Assembly: GCA_021296055.1 (NCBI GenBank)
Contig: JAGWBE010000045.1
Location: forward strand, 1,718-12,396
Reading direction: 5' to 3'
DNA: 10,679 bases
DNA from: Dehalococcoidia bacterium
GTDB lineage: Bacteria; Chloroflexota; Dehalococcoidia; Lucifugimonadales; Australimonadaceae
Shown: positions 1 through 5,300 of the stretch, piece by piece
How positions within the stretch are numbered: position 1 is the stretch's first letter
Layout: every line of letters starts with the position of its first letter
The notes under the pieces: model-generated
The model's database searches: none
What the model saw: the letters and a program-made list of their open reading frames with translations, nothing else
Told to the model about the DNA's origin: nothing
Made by a program: the position numbers and the translations under genes

Positions 1-883
1 GGCCGCGCGCACCGTCCCCGCTGCCCTTGGCACGCAGACCGTCGGCTCCGTCCTGCGCCCCGCCGCCTACAACGGCGTCATCGGCTTCAAGCCCGCCTTC
101 GGGCGCATCGGGCGCACGGGCGTTATCCCCATGTCGTGGAGCTGCGACCACGTCGGCCTGCTCGTCCGCAGCGTGCGCGACGCCGCCGTGATGCTCCAAG
201 TAATGGCAGGGCACGACCCCAACGACTCCGGATCGATGAATCTGCCCGTGCCCGACTTCCCTGCCGCGCTCGACGCCGCCCGGCCGCCACGTTTGGCGCT
301 GCTGCGCGGCTACTTCCTCGACGAGGCGGACGCAGAGACGCGCGGCGCGGTGGAGGCGGCGGCGCAGCGCTTGGCCGCCGCGGGCGCGGACGTGCGCGAC
401 GCCGACCCAGGCATCGACTTCGCCTATGGCTACACCGCGCACCGTACCGTGCAACAGTCGGAGATGGCCGAGTGGCACGAGCCGCTCTTCCGAGGCCACG
501 AGGACGACTATCTGCCCCGCACGCGGGAGTACCTCGAGGCGGGCTTCTCCTACACCTCCGTCCAGTTCGTCCGCGCCGAGAACTACCGCGCCGTGATGCG
601 CGACCGCGCCCTCGCCGTCCTCGCCGACTGCGACGCGCTGATGATGCCCACCGCCAGCGGTCCCGCTCCGGGCGAACTCTCCAACACGGGCGACACTCGC
701 TTCCAAAGCCCATGGTCGTTCACCGGCCTCCCCAGCATCGCTCTGCCCATCGGCTTGGCGGTGAACGGCCTCCCCCTCTCCGTCCAGTTTGTCGGGGCGC
801 GATTTGGGGAAGAGGGACTGTTGGCCGCCGCGCACTGGGCGGAGCAGGCGCTGGGCGTGCGCCTCAGCCCGCCGCTGGAGTGA
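1..883 (+). CDS. Amidase signature family hydrolase, C-terminal part (5' truncated by window)
   Basis: The reading frame is open from base 2 and stops with TGA at 881-883, giving 293 visible residues. It hydrolyses an amide (or related carbon-nitrogen) bond; the substrate cannot be read from sequence. The amidase signature is seen at the very start: GTQTVGSVLRPAAYNGVIGF followed by KP. The serine of the VGS triplet (codon 47-49) matches the nucleophile of the Ser-cisSer-Lys triad; the lysine and the second serine lie upstream of the window. The C-terminal part has the family's usual closing segment around PSIALPIG and LPLSVQFVGARFGEE. Val replaces the second Gly of the common TGGS motif, a modest variation near the oxyanion hole. 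GatA of the Glu-tRNA amidotransferase is less likely because the C-terminal segment looks like that of stand-alone amidases. No terminator hairpin is evident in the 43 bases before the next gene. Confidence 0.9.
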   Translation, partial: AARTVPAALGTQTVGSVLRPAAYNGVIGFKPAFGRIGRTGVIPMSWSCDHVGLLVRSVRDAAVMLQVMAGHDPNDSGSMNLPVPDFPAALDAARPPRLALLRGYFLDEADAETRGAVEAAAQRLAAAGADVRDADPGIDFAYGYTAHRTVQQSEMAEWHEPLFRGHEDDYLPRTREYLEAGFSYTSVQFVRAENYRAVMRDRALAVLADCDALMMPTASGPAPGELSNTGDTRFQSPWSFTGLPSIALPIGLAVNGLPLSVQFVGARFGEEGLLAAAHWAEQALGVRLSPPLE

Positions 884-912
884 GCGCCGCATTGCCGCGC
901 CGCCCGCTTTGG

Positions 913-918
913 TAGACT
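913..918 (+). promoter_or_regulatory. -10 box (TAGACT) of rimI-like gene, leaderless arrangement
   Basis: TAGACT fits the TANNNT form of a -10 element and ends 8 bases before the ATG at 927. Transcription would then begin at or next to the start codon. No convincing -35 box is seen, and no Shine-Dalgarno lies between the hexamer and the ATG. Confidence 0.55.
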
Positions 919-926
919 GCCCGGCT

Positions 927-1571
927 ATGGCGCGCGGACAACGAACGCTGCCCTACAGCCTGCGCCCGATGACGTGGGACGACGTCGATCAGGTGGGCGA
1001 CATCGAGCGCGAGGCGTTCCCCACGCTCTGGCCAGGCACTTCCTATCGCAGGGAGATGCGCAACCGCCAGGCCGAATACAGCGTCTGCGTCCATCAGGAC
1101 GAGCGCGTATTCCTGCCCGCCCGCCCGCCCAAGCGCAACTTGCTCGACTGGCTCAGGCGCCGCCGTCAGGAACCGCTGCCCGGCAAGGAGGAGCCGCTGC
1201 TGCTCGGCTACGTCGGCCAGTGGTACATGGCGGGCGAGGCGCATATCGTCTCGATTGCGGTCCGCGAGGGCTTCCGCCGCCAGGGCATCGGCGAACTGCT
1301 CATCATCGGCGCTATGGAGATGGCCATGCGCCGCGACGCGCAAGTGGTCACGCTGGAGGTGCGTGTCTCCAACGACCCCGCCGTCGCGCTCTACGAGAAG
1401 TACGGCTTTAAGCAGGTGGGTCTGCGCCGCCGCTACTACGCCGACAACGGCGAAGACGCTTTCATCATGAGCACTGGCTCGCTGCCCGACCCGGAGATCG
1501 CCGCCGCCTTCGATGGCATGCGCGAGCGCTACGCCGAACGCTACGGCGACGCCCCCCGCGACTACCTATAG
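927..1571 (+). CDS. rimI: GNAT acetyltransferase, RimI type (ribosomal protein bS18 N-alanine acetyltransferase-like)
   Basis: 214 residues. RimI enzymes transfer acetyl from acetyl-CoA to the N-terminal alanine of ribosomal protein bS18 in the cytoplasm. The acetyl-CoA motif A is seen as VSIAVREGFRRQGIGELLI (about 108-126, with the R-x-x-G-x-G core at 117-122). Motif B follows as SNDPAVALYEKYGFKQVGLRRRYY (148-171), typical of RimI. The protein is longer than the usual ~150 residues: a basic insertion at about 61-92, rich in Arg/Pro, separates the N-terminal strands from the core, and there is a ~30-residue C-terminal extension. The ATG at 927 is chosen because the RimI-like N-terminus (YSLRPMTWDDVDQV) begins just after it and a -10 box lies 8 bases upstream. 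The exact protein substrate is inferred. Confidence 0.82.
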   Translation: MARGQRTLPYSLRPMTWDDVDQVGDIEREAFPTLWPGTSYRREMRNRQAEYSVCVHQDERVFLPARPPKRNLLDWLRRRRQEPLPGKEEPLLLGYVGQWYMAGEAHIVSIAVREGFRRQGIGELLIIGAMEMAMRRDAQVVTLEVRVSNDPAVALYEKYGFKQVGLRRRYYADNGEDAFIMSTGSLPDPEIAAAFDGMRERYAERYGDAPRDYL

Positions 1572-1578
1572 TCGATCG

Positions 1579-1608
1579 TTCGCCCTGATGAAGGATCGGG
1601 AGGGCGAA
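1579..1608. terminator. Hairpin downstream of rimI-like gene, 8-bp stem
   Basis: TTCGCCCT (1579-1586) and AGGGCGAA (1601-1608) form a perfect 8-bp inverted repeat with a 14-base loop, 8 bases after the stop codon at 1571. There is no T-run, so termination is inferred from position between convergent genes. Confidence 0.45.
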
Positions 1609-1611
1609 TGC

Positions 1612-1645
1612 TGCCCCTCGGCTGGGGGCATGGGGGTATCCCCCA
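1612..1645. repeat. Two abutting perfect hairpins in convergent intergenic gap
   Basis: TGCCCC/GGGGCA (1612-1617 and 1625-1630, 7-base loop) is followed directly by TGGGGG-TAT-CCCCCA (1631-1645). The two 6-bp stems share no spacer. A shorter third hairpin, GGGA-GGGC-TGT-GCCC-GC-TCCC, lies at 1671-1691 beside the 3' end of the - strand gene. With the stem at 1579-1608 this fills the gap 1572-1697 with palindromes and an AT-richer patch (1646-1668). It could be a bidirectional terminator or a copy of a dispersed palindromic repeat; one window cannot tell. Confidence 0.5.
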
Positions 1646-1697
1646 CAAGAAACTCTTCATCTCTTATGGGGGGAGGGCTGTGCCCGCTCCCGCGCCC

Positions 1698-1874
1698 TCA
1701 CCCCTTCGAGGCGCCGCCGCGCATCGCGGCTAGGAAGATCACGCACCCCACGGCGAAGAAGATGCTTGCCGCAAGCCCCCACGGGTCGCGCGCCCGTACG
1801 CTCTGGACGATGAACAACCCCGAGCACCCCAGGAAGATGGCCCAACCTATGAGGTGCAGCTGCCGTTCGGTCAT
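1698..1874 (-). CDS. Small two-helix membrane protein, unknown function
   Basis: 58 residues on the - strand, ATG at 1874 reading down to a stop at 1698-1700. Two hydrophobic segments are seen, about 7-26 (HLIGWAIFLGCSGLFIVQSV) and 33-51 (GLAASIFFAVGCVIFLAAM), joined by a short basic turn, RARDP. This is the composition of an integral membrane hairpin, and it contrasts sharply with the Arg/Ala-rich shadow translations elsewhere in the window, so I call it real. The frame stays open further upstream into the phosphatase gene, but that part looks like antisense shadow. The ATG is preceded by a weak GGGCG. The gene is convergent with the rimI-like gene and divergent from the phosphatase operon, 78 bases from its GTG. 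A possible reverse -10 (TAGCGT, 1941 to 1936) overlaps the phosphatase promoter. No function can be assigned. Confidence 0.75.
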   Translation of the reverse strand: MTERQLHLIGWAIFLGCSGLFIVQSVRARDPWGLAASIFFAVGCVIFLAAMRGGASKG

Positions 1875-1939
1875 CGAGCGCCCTGGGCGGAGGAGTGGGC
1901 GCGTCTTTGCGGCCCGCGCTCGCCGCCGTATGACTACGC

Positions 1940-1945
1940 TACCAT
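1940..1945 (+). promoter_or_regulatory. -10 box (TACCAT) of phosphatase-nth-sprT operon, leaderless arrangement
   Basis: TACCAT ends 7 bases before the GTG at 1953. This supports the GTG as the true start and predicts a leaderless mRNA. The reverse complement around it (TATGGT, TAGCGT) also fits TANNNT for the divergent small gene. Confidence 0.55.
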
Positions 1946-1952
1946 AGGCGCC

Positions 1953-2573
1953 GTGCCCCGCTTCCACTTCGTCCGCCATGGCCGCACCACCTGGAACGTC
2001 GAGGGGCGCGTTCAGGGCGGCGGCAACCTCGATAGCCTCGGCGTCGCGCAAGCGTGCGCTCTGGCCGCGCGCCTCGCCGGGGCCGCCTTCGACGCGATCT
2101 ACGCCAGCCCGTACCCGCGCACGCGCCAGACCGCCTACATCGTCGCAGGTGTCCTGGGCCTGCCCGTCTCGCTGCACTTCCTGCTGCGCGACCTCGACTA
2201 TGGCCATCTCGCCGGAGCGCGCTTGGACGACTTCAAGGCGGCCTATCCCCGCGTGTGGGAGGGCTGGCGCGCCGCTCCCGACCGCACCACCTTCCCAGGC
2301 GGCGAAAGCCTGGGCGACCTCCGCGCGCGTGTTTTGCGATTCGTGGAGCGCGCAGGCGCGAACGGCGCAGGCGACGTGCTGGTCGTAACGCACGATTCGC
2401 CCGTCCGCACGGCGGCCTCCATCGCCCTCGGCCTGCCCGATGCCCGACACACCGACCCCGACCTCACGACGCCGTGTGCGTCGCTGACGGTCATCAACGT
2501 GGAGGGCGGGCGCTGGACGCTCGAATCGCACAACGACGCCGCCCACCTGGCGGGGCTCGATGGCCGCGGCTAA
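1953..2573 (+). CDS. Histidine phosphatase superfamily protein (phosphoglycerate mutase-like)
   Basis: 206 residues from a GTG start. The frame is open upstream to 1854, but the family begins its first beta strand at PRFHFVRHGRTTWN directly after this GTG, and a -10 box sits 7 bases before it. The superfamily removes phosphate through a phosphohistidine intermediate: RHG at 8-10 gives catalytic His9, SPYPRTRQTA (52-61) supplies the phosphate-binding arginine, and THDSPVRT (146-153) gives the second histidine, His147. The usual acidic donor segment (E-x-x-x-G-x-x-E-G) reads RDLDYGHLAG (79-88), with Asp80 where Glu is common and Leu-Ala before the final Gly. Size and motifs resemble alpha-ribazole phosphatase (CobC) and GpmB-like enzymes; cobalamin genes are absent nearby, so the substrate is unassigned. 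It overlaps the next gene by 14 bases. Confidence 0.85.
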   Translation: MPRFHFVRHGRTTWNVEGRVQGGGNLDSLGVAQACALAARLAGAAFDAIYASPYPRTRQTAYIVAGVLGLPVSLHFLLRDLDYGHLAGARLDDFKAAYPRVWEGWRAAPDRTTFPGGESLGDLRARVLRFVERAGANGAGDVLVVTHDSPVRTAASIALGLPDARHTDPDLTTPCASLTVINVEGGRWTLESHNDAAHLAGLDGRG

Positions 2574-3351
2574 CTCTCGCGCGGAGCGCCCGGCCGCCGC
2601 GCCGAGGCGTCGCAAGGGCAGGGGAGCGGCGCCCTATACGCTGCGCGAGGTCTATCCGCTGCTGGCCGACTACTACGGCGAGGTGGAGCACCGCCCCCGC
2701 TTACCTCCTATCGACGAACTGGTGTGGACGATCCTCTCGCAGCACACCTCCGACCTGAACGCGGGGCGCGCCTACGATTCGCTGCGCGCGCGCTTCCCCA
2801 CATGGGAGCGAGTGCTCGCCGCTCCGCCGGACGAGGTGGAGAACGCTATCCGTCATGGCGGGCTGGCCGCGCAGAAGGCGCCGCGCATCCAGAGCGTGCT
2901 CGCCGCCGTGCGCGAGCGGACGGGCGGCTTCGACATCGCCTTCCTCGCCGAGAGGCCCCTGGCCGAGGCGAAGGAGTGGCTTCGCTCGCTGCCAGGCGTC
3001 GGCCCCAAGACGGCGGCAGTGGTGCTCAGCTTCTCCCTGGGCCGTCCCGCCTTTGCGGTCGATACGCACATCCACCGCGTCGCGCGGCGGCTCGGCCTCA
3101 TCGGCCCCAAAGTGAGCGCGGACGCGGCACATGACATCCTCGAGGACGCCATCGAGCCGGAGCGCGTCTTCCCCGCCCACGTCTACCTCATCACCCATGG
3201 GCGCCGCGTTTGCAAGGCGCAGCGTCCGCTGTGCGGCGCTTGCGTCCTGGCCGAGCGTTGCGTAGAACGCCCCGATCTGGAGGCCAAAGGGTTGACCGCG
3301 CGCCCCGGCACCGGCGTGCCTTCCCCGGAGCTGGCCGCCAAGCCGCTATGA
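2560..3351 (+). CDS. nth: Endonuclease III-like DNA glycosylase/AP lyase with [4Fe-4S] cluster
   Basis: 263 residues. The family excises oxidised pyrimidines and cleaves the resulting abasic site in base-excision repair. The helix-hairpin-helix is seen as LPGVGPKTAAVVL (144-156), where Lys150 matches the Schiff-base lysine. It is followed by the GPD segment AFAVDTHIHRVARRLGL with catalytic Asp168. The iron-sulfur motif is intact with the textbook spacing C-x6-C-x2-C-x5-C at Cys218, 225, 228 and 234. The N-terminus has a ~25-residue basic, Ala/Arg/Pro-rich tail before the fold starts at YTLREVYPLL, and the C-terminus has a ~29-residue extension, so it is longer than the usual ~210. The ATG overlaps the end of the phosphatase gene, and the stop overlaps the next start as ATGA, indicating translational coupling. 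Confidence 0.93.
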   Translation: MAAANSRAERPAAAPRRRKGRGAAPYTLREVYPLLADYYGEVEHRPRLPPIDELVWTILSQHTSDLNAGRAYDSLRARFPTWERVLAAPPDEVENAIRHGGLAAQKAPRIQSVLAAVRERTGGFDIAFLAERPLAEAKEWLRSLPGVGPKTAAVVLSFSLGRPAFAVDTHIHRVARRLGLIGPKVSADAAHDILEDAIEPERVFPAHVYLITHGRRVCKAQRPLCGACVLAERCVERPDLEAKGLTARPGTGVPSPELAAKPL

Positions 3352-3905
3352 CGTCGCCCCTCTACGCCGCCAATGTCGCCGCCCTGCTCGATCGCCTGTG
3401 CGCCGAGCATGGGCTGGCTGTGCCCTGCCTCGAGTGGTCGCAGCGGATGCGCCGCTCGCTTGGCCGCGCCTTCAGCCGTCCGCCCACCATCCGCCTGTCT
3501 GCCTGGCTGGACGAAGAGCAGGCGTCGGCGACGCTGCGCCATGAACTGGCCCATGTCGCCGTCTACGCGCAGGCGAAGAAGGGGCGCAAGGAAGCGCCCC
3601 ACGGCCCGCTGTGGCGCGAGTGGTGCGAACGCCTCGGCGCGAGCGCCGCTCGCGATCCTCCCGCCAACGCCGCGCCCAGCTCCGCCGCCGCGACGGGCCT
3701 GGTGTGCGACGCCTGCGGTCAGCGCTTCGTGCGCCGCCGCGTAATCCGCGGCCTCTACCACGGCGATTGCGGCCCGCGCCGCGGCCGCCTCCGCCGCGTG
3801 CTGCGCGGCGACTACGCCGAGGTGACACGCTGGGCCAACGCGCCTAGAGAGGAGCAGCTCGCGCTGCCCGGCGTCGGGGGAGCTGCCCCAAGCGTCCCGG
3901 CCTAG
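3348..3905 (+). CDS. SprT-like zinc metalloprotein
   Basis: 185 residues, coupled to nth by an ATGA overlap (ATG 3348, TGA 3349-3351). SprT-like proteins share the fold of the SPRTN metalloprotease that degrades DNA-protein crosslinks; the role of the bacterial forms is poorly defined. The metal site is seen as LRHELAHVAVYAQ (HExxH at His65-Glu66-His69) with a third likely ligand at His85 in HGPLWREW. A C-terminal zinc ribbon begins VCDACGQRFVRRR (Cys120, Cys123). Its second half reads YHGDCG (138-142), offering His138 and Cys141 where C-x2-C is usual. A low-complexity Ala/Pro/Ser linker (about 98-116) separates the domains. Following an nth gene suggests, but does not prove, a DNA-repair role. 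Confidence 0.85.
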   Translation: MTSPLYAANVAALLDRLCAEHGLAVPCLEWSQRMRRSLGRAFSRPPTIRLSAWLDEEQASATLRHELAHVAVYAQAKKGRKEAPHGPLWREWCERLGASAARDPPANAAPSSAAATGLVCDACGQRFVRRRVIRGLYHGDCGPRRGRLRRVLRGDYAEVTRWANAPREEQLALPGVGGAAPSVPA

Positions 3906-3935
3906 GCGCAGCCCGCGGTCCGCTCCTTCCCCCGC

Positions 3936-3959
3936 AGGGACAGGTTTCAAATCTGCCCT
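3936..3959 (+). terminator. Hairpin 30 bases after the SprT-like gene
   Basis: AGGG-(A)-CAG (3936-3943) pairs with CTG-CCCT (3953-3959): 7 bp with a one-base bulge and a 9-base loop, GTTTCAAAT. There is no T-run. It is the likely transcript end of the phosphatase-nth-sprT operon, inferred from position only. Confidence 0.35.
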
Positions 3960-3991
3960 CACCACGCGACTCGCAAGGCAGCCATAAGCCC

Positions 3992-4032
3992 TGTTTGCCG
4001 CGCGCGTTGCGCGCAAGACCACTTGGCAGACA
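3992..4032 (+). other. Long stem-loop overlapping the -35 box of the leader promoter
   Basis: TGTTTGCC (3992-3999) pairs with GGCAGACA (4025-4032), with one G-T pair. Directly inside, GCGCGC-GTT-GCGCGC (4000-4014) stacks on it, and the 10 bases 4015-4024 stay unpaired on the 3' side. The 3' arm contains most of the -35 box TTGGCA. As RNA it may help terminate the upstream operon; a role as DNA structure at the promoter is speculative. Confidence 0.4.
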
Positions 4033-4051
4033 CGCGGCGGAACGCTAGTAT
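4023..4051 (+). promoter_or_regulatory. Near-consensus sigma-70 type promoter for the structured leader
   Basis: TTGGCA (4023-4028) matches TTGACA at 5 of 6 positions. A spacer of exactly 17 bases follows, then TAGTAT (4046-4051), which has T, A, the final A and T of TATAAT. Predicted transcription start is about 4058-4059. This is the best two-box promoter in the window and drives no long ORF directly; the next one starts at 4362. Confidence 0.65.
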
Positions 4052-4075
4052 GGCGTGTGCGGCGATAGGCCGTAG

Positions 4076-4089
4076 AAAGGGGGTGATCC
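4076..4089 (+). promoter_or_regulatory. Extended Shine-Dalgarno, near-full complement of the 16S rRNA tail
   Basis: AAAGGGGGTGATCC differs at one position from AAAGGAGGTGATCC, the full complement of the conserved 16S 3' end, and the changed base can still pair as G-U. Its core lies 10 bases before GTG 4094. None of the main genes in the window has anything comparable. It also lies in the 5' arm of the stem at 4081-4129. Confidence 0.6.
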
Positions 4090-4093
4090 AGTA

Positions 4094-4144
4094 GTGTTAC
4101 CGAAACGAAACCGCACTGCTGCGTCACCCGCTGCCCGCCGGTAG
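4094..4144 (+). CDS. Putative 16-residue leader peptide (MLPKRNRTAASPAARR)
   Basis: GTG 4094 to TAG 4142-4144 in good spacing behind the extended Shine-Dalgarno and about 36 bases after the predicted transcription start. The peptide is basic, with 4 Arg and 1 Lys in 16. Codon 2 is TTA, notable in such GC-rich DNA. The last two sense codons (CGC CGG) and the stop begin the stem-loop at 4136-4175, the layout expected of an attenuation leader. The downstream operon holds argC of arginine synthesis, so sensing of arginyl-tRNA is a possible reading, but the Arg codons are not consecutive apart from the final pair. The ORF is too short for coding statistics, and it may be a non-coding structured RNA instead. 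Confidence 0.35.
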   Translation: MLPKRNRTAASPAARR

Positions 4145-4344
4145 GGACCGCCGCGGTCGAAGGCGGTCACCGGCGCCTATGCTCGTTGGGCCTCCCGGCA
4201 GGGGCTCGCGAGGGCGCAGCAGGTGCGGCTCCCCTCCGCAGAGGGGAGTGATGAGCGGGTGCCTCGCCCCGGTCAACCGGAGCGGGGCGCTCCTGCGTTA
4301 AAGCGCGGATGCGCGGCCCGCGAATTCGCCTCGCAGCCCCGGCG

Positions 4345-4353
4345 TGCGATAAT
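4345..4353 (+). promoter_or_regulatory. Extended -10 box (TGC-GATAAT), leaderless arrangement
   Basis: GATAAT (4348-4353) differs from consensus only at the first base and carries the TGn extension. It ends 8 bases before ATG 4362, predicting a leaderless transcript of the oxidoreductase-argC operon. A weak TTCGCC lies 17 bases upstream. This would be the proximal of two promoters. Confidence 0.65.
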
Positions 4354-4361
4354 CCACCGCG

Positions 4362-5300
4362 ATGGCTATCCGCATCGGCATAGGTTCTCCGTCGCCCATG
4401 GCGCGCGAGGGGCGCGAGACCTTCCTGCGTTACCTGGACGCGTTGGAGGCGCAAGGGTGGGACTCGGTGTGGTTCACCGACCGCATCGTCGGCCCGGCGT
4501 GGGTGGTCGACCCGCTCGCGGCGATGGCGATGGCGGCGGCGCGCACCGAGCGTCTCAAGTTCGGCACGGGCGTGCTGCTGATGTCCATGCGCAGCCCCGT
4601 CGCCGCCGCGCGTGCGTTGGCCACCATCGACCACCTGTCCGGCGGGCGCATCGCCTCCGTCGGCGTGGGCGTCGGGCAGGAGTCCACGCTGGAGTACGAC
4701 GCGATGGGCGTGCGCAAGCGCGAGCGCGGCTCGCGCCTCGACGAGGCCATCCGCGTTATGCGCCGCCTCTGGGCCGAGGAGCGCGTTACCTTCGAAGGCG
4801 ACTATCAGCGCGTCGCCGACGCGGGCGTGACGCCCCGGCCGCCGCGCGGATTCATCCCCATCTGGATCGGCGGCAGGACGGAGCCCGCATTCCGCCGCGC
4901 GGGGCGCCTCGGCGACGGCTGGCTGCCCTCGCAGGTGCTCCCCGAGGACTGCGTGGCGGGAATCGCGCGCATCAATGGCTACGCCGAGGCGGCGGGGCGC
5001 TCCATCCCGGACGATCACTACGGCGTGCAGCTGGGCGCCTATATCGTCGAGCGCGGCGCCGTCCCGATGGACAAAGTGGAGCGCCACCTGCTGCGCCGCC
5101 GGACGGACGTGAGCATCGAGGCGCTGAACCTTCTTGGCACGGCGGAGCAGATAACCGCCCGCATCCGCGAGTACGTGGACGCGGGCATCACCAAGTTCGT
5201 GCTGAACCCCGCCTGCCCGCCGGATGAGGTCTTCGACCAGATGGCGGCGCTGGCGGAGGCGGTAGTGCAGCCATTCCACGCGGAGCGTGCGCGCGTATGA
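4362..5300 (+). CDS. Luciferase-like (LLM class), probably F420-dependent oxidoreductase
   Basis: 312 residues. The family forms a TIM barrel that uses F420 or FMN for hydride transfer to a range of substrates in the cytoplasm. Seen: the N-terminal strand IRIGIGSPSP, AQGWDSVWFTDRI (30-42) with the usual aromatic-acidic segment, the block ARALATIDHLSGGRIASVGV, the helix RGSRLDEAIRVMRRLW, and IPIWIGGRTEPAFRRAGRLGDGWLP, all typical of F420-type LLM proteins. The C-terminal AGITKFVLNP closes the barrel. Length is normal. The stop TGA (5298-5300) overlaps the argC ATG, so the two are translated as a coupled pair. Nothing in arginine synthesis requires such an enzyme, so the pairing is unexplained. 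FMN dependence is the main alternative; the substrate is unknown. Confidence 0.85.
   Translation: MAIRIGIGSPSPMAREGRETFLRYLDALEAQGWDSVWFTDRIVGPAWVVDPLAAMAMAAARTERLKFGTGVLLMSMRSPVAAARALATIDHLSGGRIASVGVGVGQESTLEYDAMGVRKRERGSRLDEAIRVMRRLWAEERVTFEGDYQRVADAGVTPRPPRGFIPIWIGGRTEPAFRRAGRLGDGWLPSQVLPEDCVAGIARINGYAEAAGRSIPDDHYGVQLGAYIVERGAVPMDKVERHLLRRRTDVSIEALNLLGTAEQITARIREYVDAGITKFVLNPACPPDEVFDQMAALAEAVVQPFHAERARV

Larger units (their letters stand above)
4052..4310 (+). ncRNA. Candidate structured RNA leader upstream of oxidoreductase-argC
   Basis: From the promoter at 4023-4051 the sequence holds successive stems. Stem A: GGGTGA (4081-4086) with TCACCC (4124-4129), and CAGTAGTG (4089-4096) with CACTGCTG (4114-4121), a 2x2 internal loop between; it encloses the Shine-Dalgarno and GTG. 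Stem B: CGCCGGT/ACCGGCG plus GACCGCC/GGCGGTC (4136-4175), 14 bp with a 3-base bulge. Stem C: CTCCCCTC-CGCA-GAGGGGAG (4229-4248). Stem D has mutually exclusive forms: CGCCCC/GGGGCG (4265-4289), GGAGC/GCTCC (4279-4293) and GCGCT/AGCGC (4287-4306). No long ORF of convincing composition lies here. It matches no RNA family that I recognise. It could be a long 5' leader for the operon at 4362 or a free small RNA; the 3' end is a guess. Confidence 0.45.

Noticed and set aside
789..926. Earlier start for the rimI-like gene
   Set aside because: The upstream codons lie within the amidase gene and translate to low-complexity sequence; the RimI fold and a -10 box both support 927.
2494..3198. Long open frames on the - strand opposite the phosphatase, nth and other genes
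   Set aside because: They are Arg/Ala/His-rich antisense shadows of GC-rich genes, with no recognisable motif; only the 58-residue C-terminal piece at 1698-1874 has real protein character.
3906..4060. Possible RNase P, SRP or tmRNA gene in the large gap, on either strand
   Set aside because: GCCATAAGCCC recalls the RNase P 3' end, but the P4 signature (GAGGAAAGTCC), the SRP loop and the tmRNA ends are all absent on both strands.
4076..4110. Fragment of a reversed 16S rRNA gene end
   Set aside because: The match to the reverse complement of the 16S tail stops after GATCCAG; the following bases do not match the conserved rRNA sequence, so a ribosome site is the better reading.
4140..4168. Resemblance to the T-box motif (GGTAGGGACCGC followed by CGCGG)
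   Set aside because: The UGGN-ACCGCG core is broken by an inserted A, and I see no stem I with a specifier loop upstream, and the downstream operon begins with an oxidoreductase and argC, not a synthetase.
4205..4212. CTCGCGAG palindrome as an operator
   Set aside because: An 8-base GC palindrome is expected by chance in DNA of this composition, and no second copy or spacing pattern supports it.
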